A stretch of DNA of 64,000 nucleotides from Chytriomyces cf. hyalinus JEL632 (lineage: Eukaryota; Chytridiomycota; Chytridiomycetes; Chytridiales; Chytriomycetaceae). A program made the translations under genes and the position numbers. The notes below the pieces were generated by a model. The model was not told where the DNA came from and searched no databases. It worked only from the letters and a program-made list of their open reading frames with translations. Where the stretch lies: the NCBI GenBank assembly GCA_025435555.1, contig JAIWWG010000101.1, forward strand, positions 40,201 through 104,200, given 5' to 3'. Numbering within the stretch: position 1 is the first letter of the stretch; every line of letters begins with the position of its first letter. Positions 36,769-47,751 of this stretch are shown piece by piece.

Positions 36769-37341
36769 GCCTGTTTTGGTCCCCTTGACTGTCACTGAAA
36801 ATTTCTGCAGCACTTCCCCCCTCACCTCTCAGATTAGACAGTGAAGCCCTTGCACTTTGGAACTCATCAAAACACTCGTGTTTGGAAGCAACATTCATTT
36901 CGACCACGCCTGAAGAAGAAGACTTTCGTGTCATCCCAAACCAAACCGCGTGCGTCGCGACAAGAAACGAGAAGCGAGCCGGACGTGGCATTCCCTGAAC
37001 CTGAACTAGGGACTTTGAAATGCCAAAACAGATAAATCCACAATCAAAAAATGCACTTTATCAGTCGAGAGTATGCCAGGGATTGTTAATATCGGGGAGT
37101 TTTTCGCAAGGGTCAAACCCGAACGCACGCATCCTTCCTTGTATCTATGATCCAAATAAAGCAGTTCACACAAACCACATGAACACCGCGTTTTTGGCAG
37201 CACAGAAACTTTGTGTAAAGTTTACTGCGTTGCAGCGATCCGGACGCGACACTAGAGTACGACGACAGTTCAATTTCAACAAACCGCCAATGGGACGCGC
37301 CTTTTACCAGTAAAGCTCAAACGAATTTGCTCAAGCTATCT
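36769..37341. other. Spacer between F-box paralogues
   Basis: No gene supported. Short plus-strand frames without motifs. Confidence 0.4.
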
Positions 37342-38399
37342 ATGCAACCACTACCACCAGTTGGGGAACCAACACAACGAGGTTTTCAAAGCAAAGCGAT
37401 AAATTTTTCAACAAATGGCAACGGAGTGTCCCGGCAACGACGGATGCTTGATGAAGTCAACTCCCTCCGCAAACAGCTTCAAATGCAACCGTTCGAGAAC
37501 ATCTACGAGTCCTTCTTCGCAACACACTCAACGGCAGTTTGCCCGTCTGCTCTGATCGCATCCTTGAAGTTATGCCCTCGAGACGCATGCTTGAATCCAT
37601 GCCGCCAGAAGTCCTTGATCTAATCGCATCGTTTGTGAGCGGCGATGATATCGCGCAATTGTGCCATGCTGTTCGTTACTTCAAGTACATCTCCATGGAC
37701 ATGCATGACTTTGCGCGTAGACTTCAAATACGTACCTCACCAAGACCTGCAGATCTCTGGCCCCGAATGCGCATGCGACCATTTCTCGATTTGATTTTCG
37801 CGCCACCCATCTTGCGCGCGCTTGGCACCTACTCTCGGAAAGCCTTGAGGTGTCGATTGACGACGCAAAGTCCTTGCCTGACTTGGACGACTTTTTCAGC
37901 AAAGCCCTTGGTACTAAAACTTACCATTTGCATCGGCTATCTTGAATGTTGCAATTCTGATCCGGCGGCGCTTAAAATGACAACAAAATGGCTGCTGAAG
38001 CTTCGTATCCATGAGCTTGAATTCATGAGCTTCTTCTCCATTTCGACGCAGATGCTGGGAATGCTCCACTTCGTGCCAGCACTTGGCTCGATGCACCTGA
38101 AAAGTCTGGAAGACTGCTCTGGCGTTGCTTTTTCCGAATGCAAGTCACTGAAGAAACTGGTGCTTGTGGAACTGTTTCATGGGGAGGAGAGCCCTGAGGA
38201 GCTCGTACAGCAACTCCTAGATATTGTGAAAGAAAACAGGATTCAGCAATTGGAGTTATACCTGCCCAGGCGTTGGCAGGGATTCCTTCGCAGCGATCTG
38301 AAGGATATCGTGGCTGCCGTGTTTCTGAAACATGGTTGGCTCGAGCAAGTGAAATGTACTGATAGAATTATGATGCAAGTATGCAGGATGCGAGTGTAG
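37342..38399 (+). pseudogene. F-box paralogue with frameshifts
   Basis: Matches the 35605-36768 gene over its length, but the frame changes. The coiled-coil start (MLDEVNSLRKQLQM) is in one frame up to about 37560. The F-box (MPPEVLDLIASFVSGDDIAQL) and the remainder are in another; this region is 4 nt shorter than the intact copy. About 37800-37950 the alternative frame restores the match (a DDFFSKALGTK segment against DEFFGALYNAK), so a pair of compensating shifts replaces a stretch of ~35 residues. A product starting inside at 37539 could still be made (286 aa), but it would lack the coiled coil. Recent loss is the simplest reading. Confidence 0.6.
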
Positions 38400-38461
38400 A
38401 CAACGCGTTGACGAGTATTTATCTCCTTTTTCCGTGGTATTTTTATCAACAAAACATCACT

Positions 38462-39100
38462 ATGACACAACCCGTCAAGCACGTTGTGGTCCTCATCAGC
38501 GGCAACGGCTCCAACCTCCAAGCGCTGATCGACGCCCAATACACCCCAGCTCTCCCAAACACAAAGATCGTGCTCGTAGTCAGCAACCGAGCATCCGCAT
38601 TCGGTCTCACACGCGCTTCCCAGGCTGACATCCCAACCCTCTGCATGTCCCTCAAAGCACACAAAGACGCCGGCAAAACTCGCTCAGAATACGACGTGGA
38701 TCTAGCCACGGCCATCTTGACAAAGTTCCAACAGATTGTCGGCGTGCCTGATGCCGTGCCAGATCTGGTTGTCCTTGCCGGATTCATGCACATTGTATCG
38801 CCCGACTTTCTGATGCGGTTTCCACCGGGAGGGCTTGTCAACTTGCATCCGGCTTTGCCCGGCGAGTTTGACGGAGCGCATGCTATTGATCGAGCGTTTG
38901 CTGCGTTTGGGGAAGGAAAGATTACGAGGACGGGGGTGATGGTGCATCGCGTTATTGCAGAGGTGGATCGTGGCGAGGTGTTGTTGACGGAGGAGATTCC
39001 TATCCTGGCTGGGGACACGTTGAGCACGTTGGAGGATCGGATTCACGCCATCGAGCATGGCATTATCGTTCGTGGGGTTAAACTGGCGTTGGGGGTGTAG
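38462..39100 (+). CDS. ADE8: GAR transformylase (ADE8)
   Basis: Phosphoribosylglycinamide formyltransferase: transfers formyl from 10-formyl-THF to GAR, third step of purine synthesis, cytosolic. Single exon, 212 aa. SGNGSNLQALID (13-24) is the nucleotide-binding start; NLHPALPGEFDG carries the catalytic Asn127 and His129, and Asp169 in VIAEVDRGE completes the triad. The HPALPG form is the fungal type, as in yeast Ade8. It is stand-alone, not fused to GARS/AIRS as in animals. The start is 62 bp after the F-box pseudogene; it converges on SPF27 with 98 bp between stops. Confidence 0.95.
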   Translation: MTQPVKHVVVLISGNGSNLQALIDAQYTPALPNTKIVLVVSNRASAFGLTRASQADIPTLCMSLKAHKDAGKTRSEYDVDLATAILTKFQQIVGVPDAVPDLVVLAGFMHIVSPDFLMRFPPGGLVNLHPALPGEFDGAHAIDRAFAAFGEGKITRTGVMVHRVIAEVDRGEVLLTEEIPILAGDTLSTLEDRIHAIEHGIIVRGVKLALGV

Positions 39101-39198
39101 GGTATTTTTAAGTTCAGTCCTAGCGTCGTATGGGACAGTGGTTGATGAGTAAATGACTGGTTCCGTTTTTTGTATACACATCATGCATTTTTATTTCG

Positions 39199-40149
39199 CT
39201 ACGCTGTGGCGCGCAACTCTTCAATCTCAGCTTGAAGGACTTGGTTCGCAATGTCGATTCGCAAGCATTGGTCGACCAGATCTCTCCATCGCTGTTCCAG
39301 CGCCTGCAGTTCTGTCCCAGCCTTTGTCTAATGAATTCATACAACCGAGTCCAACAGCGTAGAAGTCTCATTTAGCAAAAGCGCAACAGAAACCAAAAGA
39401 CAAACATCCATATAAAAAAATCACCTGCTCAATCTTTCGCTCCTTATTAACCTCCAAAATAGCCGCCTTCCGCTCCTCCACTTCCGCAGTCACAAGTTTA
39501 ACTGCAGCTTCAACTTGGAAATTGGAAACTCGCCACGCATTCGCTCCATACGCGTTCAACAGTTCCAAATTGAGCAGTCTGTTTTGCTGGTGCTCAAGTT
39601 GGGCGTGTGCATTGTCGACGGCAAGCTTCCAGGCGGCTTCGCTGTGTTTCTCGGATGCTTGTGGTGGTTCGAGACGGAAACGGGATGTGTCGATGGCGGC
39701 GGTGGAGACTCCGTTCGAGACGGATGCGAGGAGTGATTTGAGCGCAGGTGAGTTCTGAAATTGCCGTTGTTTTTGAGCAATGGAAAGAGAAAGGAAAGGC
39801 CGCGCGAGAGACATTCAATTGTGTGAGGGACGACTGAGGGTGAGCAAGCAGCACAAAGAAAAAGAGTCAGCACAAAAAAAAAAGTTGCTGACCTCAAACA
39901 GGGACACGTCCTGGCCAACGCTTGGTTTCGAACCGCCCATGGAGCGCATTTCCTCTCGAATGAGGTTGTCCACGTAGTCTCTTGCGTCTGGGGATGGATG
40001 AAAAGAAGAGGGGCAGGTTAGCAGACGCTATAAGAGATGCATCTGCCGAGAGGACTTCCACGCAATCGCACCCGTAGAGGCTCAGGATTCGCACTCTAAA
40101 CTGTCTCACCTGCACTGTCGAGGTCCTTGTCGATATATGGAAGAGCCAT
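39199..40149 (-). CDS. BCAS2: Pre-mRNA-splicing factor SPF27 (BCAS2/Cwf7), 4 exons
   Basis: Core component of the Prp19 (NTC) complex that activates the spliceosome. Exons 40149-40110, 39987-39893, 39754-39425, 39327-39199; 197 aa, all in phase and close to the family size (~225). It starts MALPYIDKDLDSAG, matching the family's ALPYFD opening, and contains RDYVDNLIREEM, then AQLEHQQNRLLNLELL and YGANAWRVSN, which is the BCAS2 signature. The C-terminal half is a long coiled coil, as expected for contact with Prp19/CDC5L. Confidence 0.95.
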
Positions 40150-40497
40150 GCCTGGTTTTATTTTTTGCTTTCGTTTCTTTATTTTAGAAACTCGGCTCAT
40201 AAATCTTCTGAACAAACATGCACAAAGGGAACAGTGAGACCAACGCGTGGATCAACCCCGCTCACAGAGCATCCACGCAATTACAAAGAAAGGCGTTATC
40301 CATCAATGAAAAACAAAGGCAACCAAAGACAGGCACGCGTATCGATCAACTTCGATCAACATCCATCTTCACCAACAAAGCACGGCCCCCGTATCCTTAA
40401 CACGAGCTTGCCCGCGTTGCAAGGTCTCTACCCTCTCAGTGCGAGTCCGTATATTTGGACAAGCAAATTGTGCTTGTCAAAAAAAAAAATTTCCCAA
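40150..40497. promoter_or_regulatory. Divergent promoter, SPF27 / THI6
   Basis: 348 bp between the two start codons. It includes a short A run just upstream of the THI6 ATG. No aptamer-like thiamine riboswitch core was recognised here or in the THI6 introns. Confidence 0.4.
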
Positions 40498-42299
40498 ATG
40501 CCATCTGTTGACGTCTCCCTGTACCTCGTCACTGAACGAAGCTTCCTTCCACCCGGAAAAACCGTCCAAGACTGTGTTCGCGAGGCCATAGCTGGCGGGG
40601 TATCCATTGTGCAACTCCGCGAAAAGACGGCAACGGGCCGTGAGTTTTTGCGGCTGGCACGGGAACTGAGGGACATCTGTGCCGAGGCGAATGTTCCTTT
40701 TATTGTCAATGATCGTATTGATATTGCTATGGCTGTTGATGCGGATGGTGAACTATTTTGTTTACTTGTGGCCGAGGACAAGGTGTTTGACTTTCTCGTA
40801 TCATCCAGGCGTGCACATTGGACAAGAAGATATTCCGTTGAAAGATGCACGGCGCTTGTTGGGTCCAAATAAGATCATCGGTGTCACTGTCAAGACGATT
40901 GAGCAGGCACTTGCCGCTGTTGATGGAGGTGCCGACTACATCGCACCTGGAGTCGTGTTTCCAACGTGAGTGGGAACTATTCTCCCCTACTCGCACAAGC
41001 TGATCTTTTCCATATGCGTTATTTACTTCACAGAACAACCAAAGACAACGCCGTCTATCTCGGCCCTTCCGGTGTGGGTGAAATCATTGCAAAAGTGCGA
41101 CAACACAACACAACCATTCCCATTGTCACAATCGGCGGAATCAACAGCGAAAACGTGTCATCAATGCTTCGAGACGTTGAGCAAGCTTCAGGAGGGTTCA
41201 GGTTGAGCGGTGTTGCGGTCGTGTCGGCAATCATGAAACATCAAGATGCAAAGCTTGCAGCGCATGCTTTAAAGAGTTGTCTTGTGGACAATATTGTGAA
41301 TGTGGTTGGGATGCCGGCTTTGGCGGATTCGGATTTGGTTCAAAGGTTGTAGTTGCAGCGCGCGTGTTTTTAATTTTTGAACAATACAACTGATTTTGCG
41401 CACCCGACAGAGTTGTTTCTTTATTGGAGCGCGTGCGAGAGAAAAGGCCGTTCGTGCACAGCATCACAAACAACGTTGTCTTTGAAATGACGGCAAACAT
41501 TATCTTGCATCTGGGAGGATCCCCAATCATGGCGCATTCGATTGACGAGGTGGAAGAGGTTGGAAATTCCATCGACAGCCTCATTCTAAACATGGGTAAA
41601 AAAAAACATCTCTTGTTCCCCCTGGGCATCGATGACCCCAATCTTTTCTCAACCAGCAAAAATTACATCACAGGAACTCTGGACAAATTTCGAATCGCCA
41701 GTTTCCATAAAGCCGCCCAAAAAGCCAACTCCCGAAACGTACCCATCACACTAGACCCCATTGGATGCGGATTCACGTCTCTTCGTCGACAAGCTGTTGC
41801 AGAGTTGTTATCATCCACAAAAATCTCCATCATTAAAGGAAACGCGGGTGAAATCGGGTTCCTCTCAGGTTCCATGGAGACATCCAGCCGCGGCGCCGAC
41901 AGTATCGGGAAACTCACAGACCCATCCACCGTTGCAATGTCTGTTGCAAAGAAATACAATACAACCGTGTGTATCACTGGAGCCGTGGATTACGTGTCGG
42001 ATGGAACACGTGTTGTGCGTTGTGAGAATGGAAACGCGTATTTGGGGTTGCTTACTGGAACGGGGTGTTCGACGACGGCGTTGATTGCTTCGTTTGCTGG
42101 AGTTGCGGAAGGGGATTATTTGGCGGCTTCTGTGGCTGGGTGTACTGTGATGGGGGTTGCTGCTGAGATGGCGGCGGCCAAGTGTGGAGCGGGTGGGGAA
42201 GCGTTTGGGCCTGCGAGTTTTCGGACTGCGCTGTTTGATGCGGTGTATCTCCTCATGGCAAAGGATGTTCAAAAATACGCGCGTATTTTGTCTCGTTGA
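40498..42299 (+). CDS. THI6: Bifunctional TMP synthase / hydroxyethylthiazole kinase (THI6), 5 exons
   Basis: Thiamine synthesis: the C-terminal half phosphorylates hydroxyethylthiazole, and the N-terminal half joins HET-P with HMP-PP to give thiamine phosphate. Exons 40498-40747, 40809-40965, 41034-41345, 41411-41595, 41674-42299; 509 aa, in phase. The N-domain has [21 protein letters not shown] and [10 protein letters not shown] (TMP synthase, TIM barrel) and ends with TIGGIN and VAVVSAI. The C-domain begins HSITNNVV (ThiM type) and carries GTGCSTTA with the catalytic Cys. The fusion is the normal fungal arrangement. Its stop lies 80 bp from the convergent adenosine kinase stop. Confidence 0.96.
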
Positions 42300-42379
42300 T
42301 GGCAATTTATAAACATTGCTTTCACATGAATCGGAAACTTGGCACAAGATCAGCATTGATTACTAAAAATTAATGTTTA

Positions 42380-43661
42380 TTATTGGAGAGAGCAGCAACC
42401 GTCGACCGAGAATTCATCCCACGGTTTACTATGCGGCGCAGTTTTGGGGTATGTTGCTCCTTCCTGCTTCAAGATTTCACCGGCAACAAAAAGTCCACTC
42501 CGAACGCAAAGCCGCGTACTTTTACCAACAGCCAACGCCGCCAAATAACCGCCACAAAATCCATCGCCAGCACCATTCGTATCAACAATGTCGGTGAATC
42601 GAACTTGAGGTACAATGTAAGATTTGACTCCATGGATGGTTGCGACAATGACTGGGTCTGGGCCTTGTGTGATGATGACGGTGCGGGGTGGGCTGGATGC
42701 ATTTGCGCGCGGGATTTTTGCCAGATGCATGGCAATGTCACGAATGTTTGAGGTTTTGAGGTTGTTTGCTTTAGCGTATGCTTTTGCCTCGGATTCGTTT
42801 CCTGTTTTTTTCTACGGAGGTCAGAAAAACCGGGCATTTTTGAAACTCGCAAACTCGCTTATACCCTACCAAATAAATAGTCGCAGTGAGGAATCACTTG
42901 TGCCAGCTCTTCTCTAAAGACCTCTGGCAGGAACGGCGCCGACAAGTTGAAAGCAAACACCTTGTTGTTTGATGAAGAATGCTCCGCGACTTTCATGATG
43001 GCATCGTGCGAGCCTTTGAGAAGAAACCCGACAGTATAAAAGATTTGAGCGTTTTCAACGAGCGACCAGATTTCGTTGGATGCAAGGGTTGTGGCGCTCA
43101 TTTTCGATGCAGCCTGTTTTTACACGTTCGTTGCGAAACAAGTTAGCAACAAACCTCAGAGAGAAGCAAATGAGAACAATACTCGCCTGCAAATCCGTCA
43201 CCATAGACCGGTCCTGACCAGTAATCAACACAGCACATTTGCCCGTCGGAAGCGACTCGTCAACCACAAACTCCACTCTCAACCCATCCGCATGCGCAGC
43301 CTCCCGAAGCTTCTTTGCGGCATCATCCTTCCCAACACATCCAACGTAGCAAATCGAATTCGCTGGCAGCAACCACTGGGGATATTTCAAATTTTGCTTT
43401 TTGAGATTTCTTCGTTCGCAGAAAACCATTTTCTACCTGGGAACCTCTGGCAGAGTTTTGGCAAGAGCCTCCAGCGAGATATGTGACGTTGCGATGGTCT
43501 TGAACTTCCTTGTAGAGTGGTTGGTGGGTTTCGTCTGCCAAGATCATGTCATTCGACTTGAGGCCGTACTGGTTGAGAACCTTGACGCTGACTTTGGCCG
43601 AGATGTCCAGCAGCGGCTGTCCAAAGTAGAGCAGAGAGAAGGAGGCTGGTGGGGAGGGCAT
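42380..43661 (-). CDS. ADO1: Adenosine kinase (PfkB family), 4 exons
   Basis: Phosphorylates adenosine to AMP, recycling adenosine from the SAH cycle; cytosolic. Exons 43661-43437, 43375-43187, 43113-42870, 42801-42380; 359 aa, typical length, in phase. N-terminal FGQPLLDISA and AGGSCQNSARGSQW are the adenosine-site signatures; TGKCAVLITGQDRSMV follows. DTNGAGDGFCGG (293-304) is the PfkB signature, with catalytic Asp299. Intron 2 uses a GC donor (CAG/GCGAGT), the only non-GT donor among the complete models here. The 5' flank carries GGCA and GGAT tetranucleotide repeats. Confidence 0.95.
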
Positions 43662-44344
43662 GGTTTGGATGCGATGCAGCGGGTGGGTGGCAGGGAGTCT
43701 GGACAGGCAGGCAGGCAGGCAGGCAGGGTGGGTTGGTTGTTGGGAGGTGCAGGAGTCTGGACTGGGACGAGTCTGGGATGGATGGATGGATGGATGGACG
43801 CTCGCTCCAAAAGCAAATCGGGAAAAAAGAAGAAAAAAAAAGGAAAAAAAGCGTTTGTTTATAACGTTCCTGATTAAATCAACAATTTTAAATAAGCTCA
43901 TGGGGGGGCAACCAGCCAATCAGAAAGCTCAACTCATTTCACATTTTACATTTTACAAGCAGTCCTGCTCTGCCTTGCCCTTCTGCGTCACCGCTTTGCT
44001 GGCACAGTTTCTGGATGGACGACAGACTGTAACGACAGCGTAATTGGGACGGGCATGTTGGAACGAGATGTGCATGAGATCCGTCACCAAAGATTCTTGC
44101 AAACCACCATTTGTAGGCGTCTGTTGAGTCCTTATCCATTTTGAAGCATTTGGTGGGTAAGACGCCTATTGAAACAGATTTCCTTCGAGCCTGAACTACA
44201 CAACTTTATTTACTCGCGCGACCGCAATGCGGAAAAAAAAAATTGTCTCCCTGATGCTTCTGCAACATACGCGCTTGACAGAATCCGCAGTTCACACGAC
44301 GATAAAACTGGTGTTGCTGAGGGAGAGGTTGAAAGGAAAAAGTA
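43662..44344. other. 5' flank of adenosine kinase; spacer
   Basis: No gene seen. It holds (GGCA)n at about 43704-43727, (GGAT)n at about 43776-43798 and an A-rich run near 43825-43850. Confidence 0.6.
43704..43798. repeat. (GGCA)n and (GGAT)n tetranucleotide arrays
   Basis: Two short tetranucleotide tracts separated by ~50 bp of unique sequence, within ~140 bp upstream of the adenosine kinase start. Confidence 0.9.
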
Positions 44345-44419
44345 TGCTCCATACAGGGATCGAACCTGTGACCTTGGCGTTATTAGCACCACGCTCTAAA
44401 CCAACTGAGCTAATGGAGG
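44345..44419 (-). tRNA. tRNA-Ile (AAU anticodon)
   Basis: 75 nt, no intron. The D arm is GCTC/GAGC; the anticodon stem TGGTG/CGCCA holds loop CTAATAA (anticodon AAT); the T arm is ACAGG/CCTGT with TTCGATC. The acceptor stem pairs at positions 2-7 (CTCCAT with ATGGAG), but position 1 is C opposite C72 where Ile tRNAs normally have G1-C72. Discriminator is A. A Pol III terminator (TTTTT on the sense strand) follows within ten bases. A boxes and B boxes (TAGCTCAGTTGG, GGTTCGATCC) are canonical, so the gene looks functional apart from the 1:72 mismatch. Confidence 0.93.
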
Positions 44420-44961
44420 ATGCAATTAAACGAAAAAACATGTTAATATTTTAACATTGTTTTGTGCTGCACGTCCTGCCGGAATAAAACCAACTGAAAA
44501 CGTTAACATTATTTCTTTGGAATTGTGCCTGGGTAGCTGCTGGAAAAATAAATATAAAAGGTGAACGTTTGTCAGTTGCATCCATTCGATGCACACAGAT
44601 ATACATGATATCGCTCCTACGGTATTGTAGACGGAGTAAAACTTGTTGTAGAACAGGTCCGGGGGGTATCACAAAAACTGGAAAGATATGCATGAACAAG
44701 ACACGGGTGGATTGGAAGCGGGTTTATGGTGAATGCATTGGACCGGTTAATGCGCGATTTGTGTTTAAACCAGCGGCGCTGCGAGATTGATTGATTTTCA
44801 AGACTTGTGGAATGCACTGATCAAAACATGAGGAAAGTCGGGTTAGTTCGTTGCCTCTTCAAGCAAGGCTTTCGCAGAATCAGAATTGACGCTATATGGG
44901 CGATATCGCAAAGAAACCGGGAGTCGTTCATTGTCATTTTACTTTTATTCATCCATCTCCG
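44420..44961. other. No supported gene
   Basis: 5' flank of the tRNA and spacer; short frames only. Confidence 0.5.
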
Positions 44962-45593
44962 ATGAGTAAACAGGCAAGCTACTCGCGTTCCAGTCTGACG
45001 CCAGCGGACAGCCACCTCATCAAATTAAACTCGCTTCATTCCATCTTTCTAAACCAGCTCATGTCGACAAAATGCGCGCAAGTTGGGTTGGCGCGTTTTT
45101 CAATTCCAGTCATCAATTTGTTCTTTGAGTAAAATTATTTCCGAGAGAAGCATTTGTTTATGACCGTCGCGGACGTCGAAAGCTCGCGTGACACGCTTCG
45201 AATCAACCTACGCGTTACGCAGAGCGACTCAGGCAAGGAATCTGTGACGTCAAAGGTGCAGCAAGCTTTCTTTGACTTGGAGCGGAACAAAAGAAAAACT
45301 CGATATCCTGCATCCACATCCCACATAATACATCTGACTTCTTCCATCTCACTTCTCGCCTTCTTTTTCCTTATCAGACGCGCGTTGCCCGTGCCATCAT
45401 TGCCAGCATCGTCCTACTTATGAGCACTTCCATCGCACTGGTTCTCACCGTGTTTCTGTTAAAAACGCGCAACTCGAGCAGTTTCACGCGTGTCGCAACT
45501 GTTTCGGGCGGGATTGTGCTTCTGATTGGGCTTGGGCGGGTTTTTGCGGTTGCAGCGTTTGCGGCGAATCAAGAGTCGCGGAAAGCTGTGTGA
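44962..45593 (+). CDS. Small two-TM membrane protein, unknown
   Basis: Exons 44962-45081, 45151-45255, 45378-45593; 146 aa, every junction at phase 0. The N-terminal ~75 residues are soluble (SKQASYSRSSLTPADSHLI..., with TVADVESSRDTLR). Two hydrophobic segments follow: about residues 82-103 (IIASIVLLMSTSIALVLTVFLL) and about 114-136 (TVSGGIVLLIGLGRVFAVAAF), joined by a short basic loop, with a short tail NQESRKAV. No family recognised. An in-frame ATG at 44896 would extend it by 22 residues. The first intron donor (GTTGGG) is weak; the second and third exons are better supported. Confidence 0.5.
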
Positions 45594-46097
45594 GCCAGGC
45601 GCGCGATTAGCGTGAAAACAATAAAAAGTAAAAATGCGATTTTCGCTTGTTTCTTTGCAGTCGAATGATTTGAATCGGCTGATGCTGGTCATTGAGTTTA
45701 CAAGGCCTTTCGAGTTTTGGCTGAGAAAATTGAACCTGACACCACCATTTATCAGCAAAGAATGGGACACTCTCAACCGCCGTCTTGGAGTCATGCAGCT
45801 GAATGTTGGAGTGTCGCGACCAAAACAGGAGAGAAGACGACGAGTCGCGAAGTGGAGGAGTGTCCCAACGAGAGCATCCAATAGGGCATCTTATCAGAGC
45901 AGTTGTTGAGGATGGCGAAGTCCAAGCTGATCAAGTAAAATAAACTGTAAAAATATTTCGCCAAAAAAAGTTCTGCGGACTTTCTTCCATACCAAATGTC
46001 GAACGCCATTGGATCGAAACGGTCTCTGCACCGATCACACAGCCTCGTTGCAAGGAAAAACGAAGCATCGGGTCTCACTTCGCGCGTGGCGTCGACA
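45594..46097. other. Spacer with open frames on both strands
   Basis: A minus-strand frame (46192-45791) runs through the first RhoGAP exon, and another covers 45881-45459. Both are uninterrupted but lack recognised domains and overlap called genes antisense. Not called. Confidence 0.35.
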
Positions 46098-47477
46098 ATG
46101 TCTGCGGGATCGCGGAGGGGTAAATAGCCCCAATCAATCAACTCCTCCCCCCACTCACCCGTGTTCCGGGGTATCATTGAACACGCACCCACTCAAACCT
46201 CAGGTTCCAACGATGACGTGGGCACCATGTGGTACGGAATATTCTCGCAGGAGGACATTGACGCACTGGCTGTGGCGGCCATCCAGAGACTGCGGGCGCT
46301 GTTTGTTCTGCACGGCTTCAAGCCGTTAGTCACGCCCGAGGTGCTCAAGCTGCTTCAAGAGAACTGCGGATATATTCCCCCGAAAAAGAAATGGTGGAAA
46401 TGGAAGAAGCCCGCCAAGGAAGACAAGGACAAGAACGACAAAGGTTTTTTTGATGCGCATCAATTTCAACATTTTTGATTGTCTCCACACTCAACTCCTG
46501 CCTTTTATTTCACAGTCATGACTGTTGCTCTCTGCAAGTCCATCGAATATGCGTCCATGGCCTGTGAAAACGAAAGCACCTTCAACCTTCGACGAATCCC
46601 CATCTTGGCCTACGAGTGCATCAACTTTCTGAAAGCCAACGGCCTGAAGAGCAATGGAATCTTTCGCGTTAATGGAAGCGAGAGGAGGATGGCACAACTT
46701 GCCACCGTTTTTGATGCGGGCCCAAAGTACGGCCTCGGATTTTCGTTCGAAGGATACACTGTCTATGACGTTGCCGACTTTCTGAAGCGATATATTCGTG
46801 GCTTACCTGAGCCGCTTCTCACCACTGAGTTGTATCCATTCTTTCTGAAATGTTTGGGTATGGAGTCTGTTTCGGAGCCGTCTCTTGTGCCACTGATTTC
46901 CTCAAAATTTTTATGTTAAAAGAGGTTCCAGTTGAAAACGGAGCGCGAATCAAAGCCTTCAGGTGGCTGCTCATGCTGCTGCCGCCCTCGCATCTCATAT
47001 TGCTGGAACAGATGCTGGAACTATTTTCCATGGTTGCGGGATTCGCCGAGACCAACCAAATGACATCAAACAATCTCGCGCGAATCTTTTCACCAAATAT
47101 TCTGAAGCCGAAAAATGATAAACAGGCTCTGGGTGAGTTATTTTTTATTTTCATTTCTTTTTATGCGCGCCAACAAAAGAGTACAACTTGTCGCAGAGGA
47201 ATTTCAGAGCTGCTCCTTTGTAGTCGAGTTTATGATTGAAAACTGTGATCAGTTCTCAATCACGTCGCGCGATGTTCGGCCTTTTGAAATTCTCGACACA
47301 AGTTACATGGCCAAAAAGCCGCGAAAAGAAACGAAAAGCCAAGCTAGTGTCGTCGCATCGAACCCATCAATGGGCATTGTACCTCCGTCTTCTCAAAGCC
47401 ATGATATACCGCCCATTCCGTCGCTCGCGCCCCAAGCGGACCCGGCTCCAACAGTCGACAGGAAGCTGTCCTTCTAA
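46098..47477 (+). CDS. RhoGAP-domain protein, 5 exons
   Basis: GTPase activator for a Rho-type GTPase (actin, polarity). Exons 46098-46119, 46204-46443, 46516-46857, 46923-47132, 47182-47477; 369 aa, in phase. The N-terminal ~85 residues are helical and end in a Lys/Trp-rich segment (PPKKKWWKWKKPAKEDK) that could bind acidic membranes. The RhoGAP domain spans about 88-290: IPILAYECINFL, then GIFRVNGSERR with arginine finger Arg138, DVADFLKRYIRGLPEPLLT and NLARIFSPNIL, all canonical. The tail is Pro/Ser-rich. The 22 nt first exon is short and rests on a GTAAAT donor; the intron 4 acceptor is the second of two adjacent AGs, chosen because only it keeps frame. Confidence 0.9.
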
Positions 47478-47751
47478 TAGGAATGCTCCGCTTTGATACA
47501 TCTTTCGGCTGACTTCCAAACGTCTTCATTCTATCATGCTTCTTTCTCACGACCTTTATTTTTTGCGCCCTTTTTCCCTTTTTTTTGTTGACATGAGGCA
47601 GTACTTTCGTAACCTATTTGCTGCGTTGTAGATTTTCCTTTCCTCATTTCCACCTCTCTTTCTTGTTGTTGGGAACGCTCTTTGTCTTCTCTCTTTCGGT
47701 TGTAGGTAACGATAAAACTTAAATTGGTAAAAAAAAAATACACGTCAACTG

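Noticed and set aside
40150-41033. Thiamine (TPP) riboswitch near THI6
   Set aside because: The conserved aptamer stems were not recognised in the 5' flank or the first introns; absence by eye is not proof, but there is nothing to annotate.
45791-46192. Minus-strand frame of 133 codons with a protein-like composition
   Set aside because: It overlaps the first RhoGAP exons antisense, shows no domain, and the RhoGAP model is much better supported.
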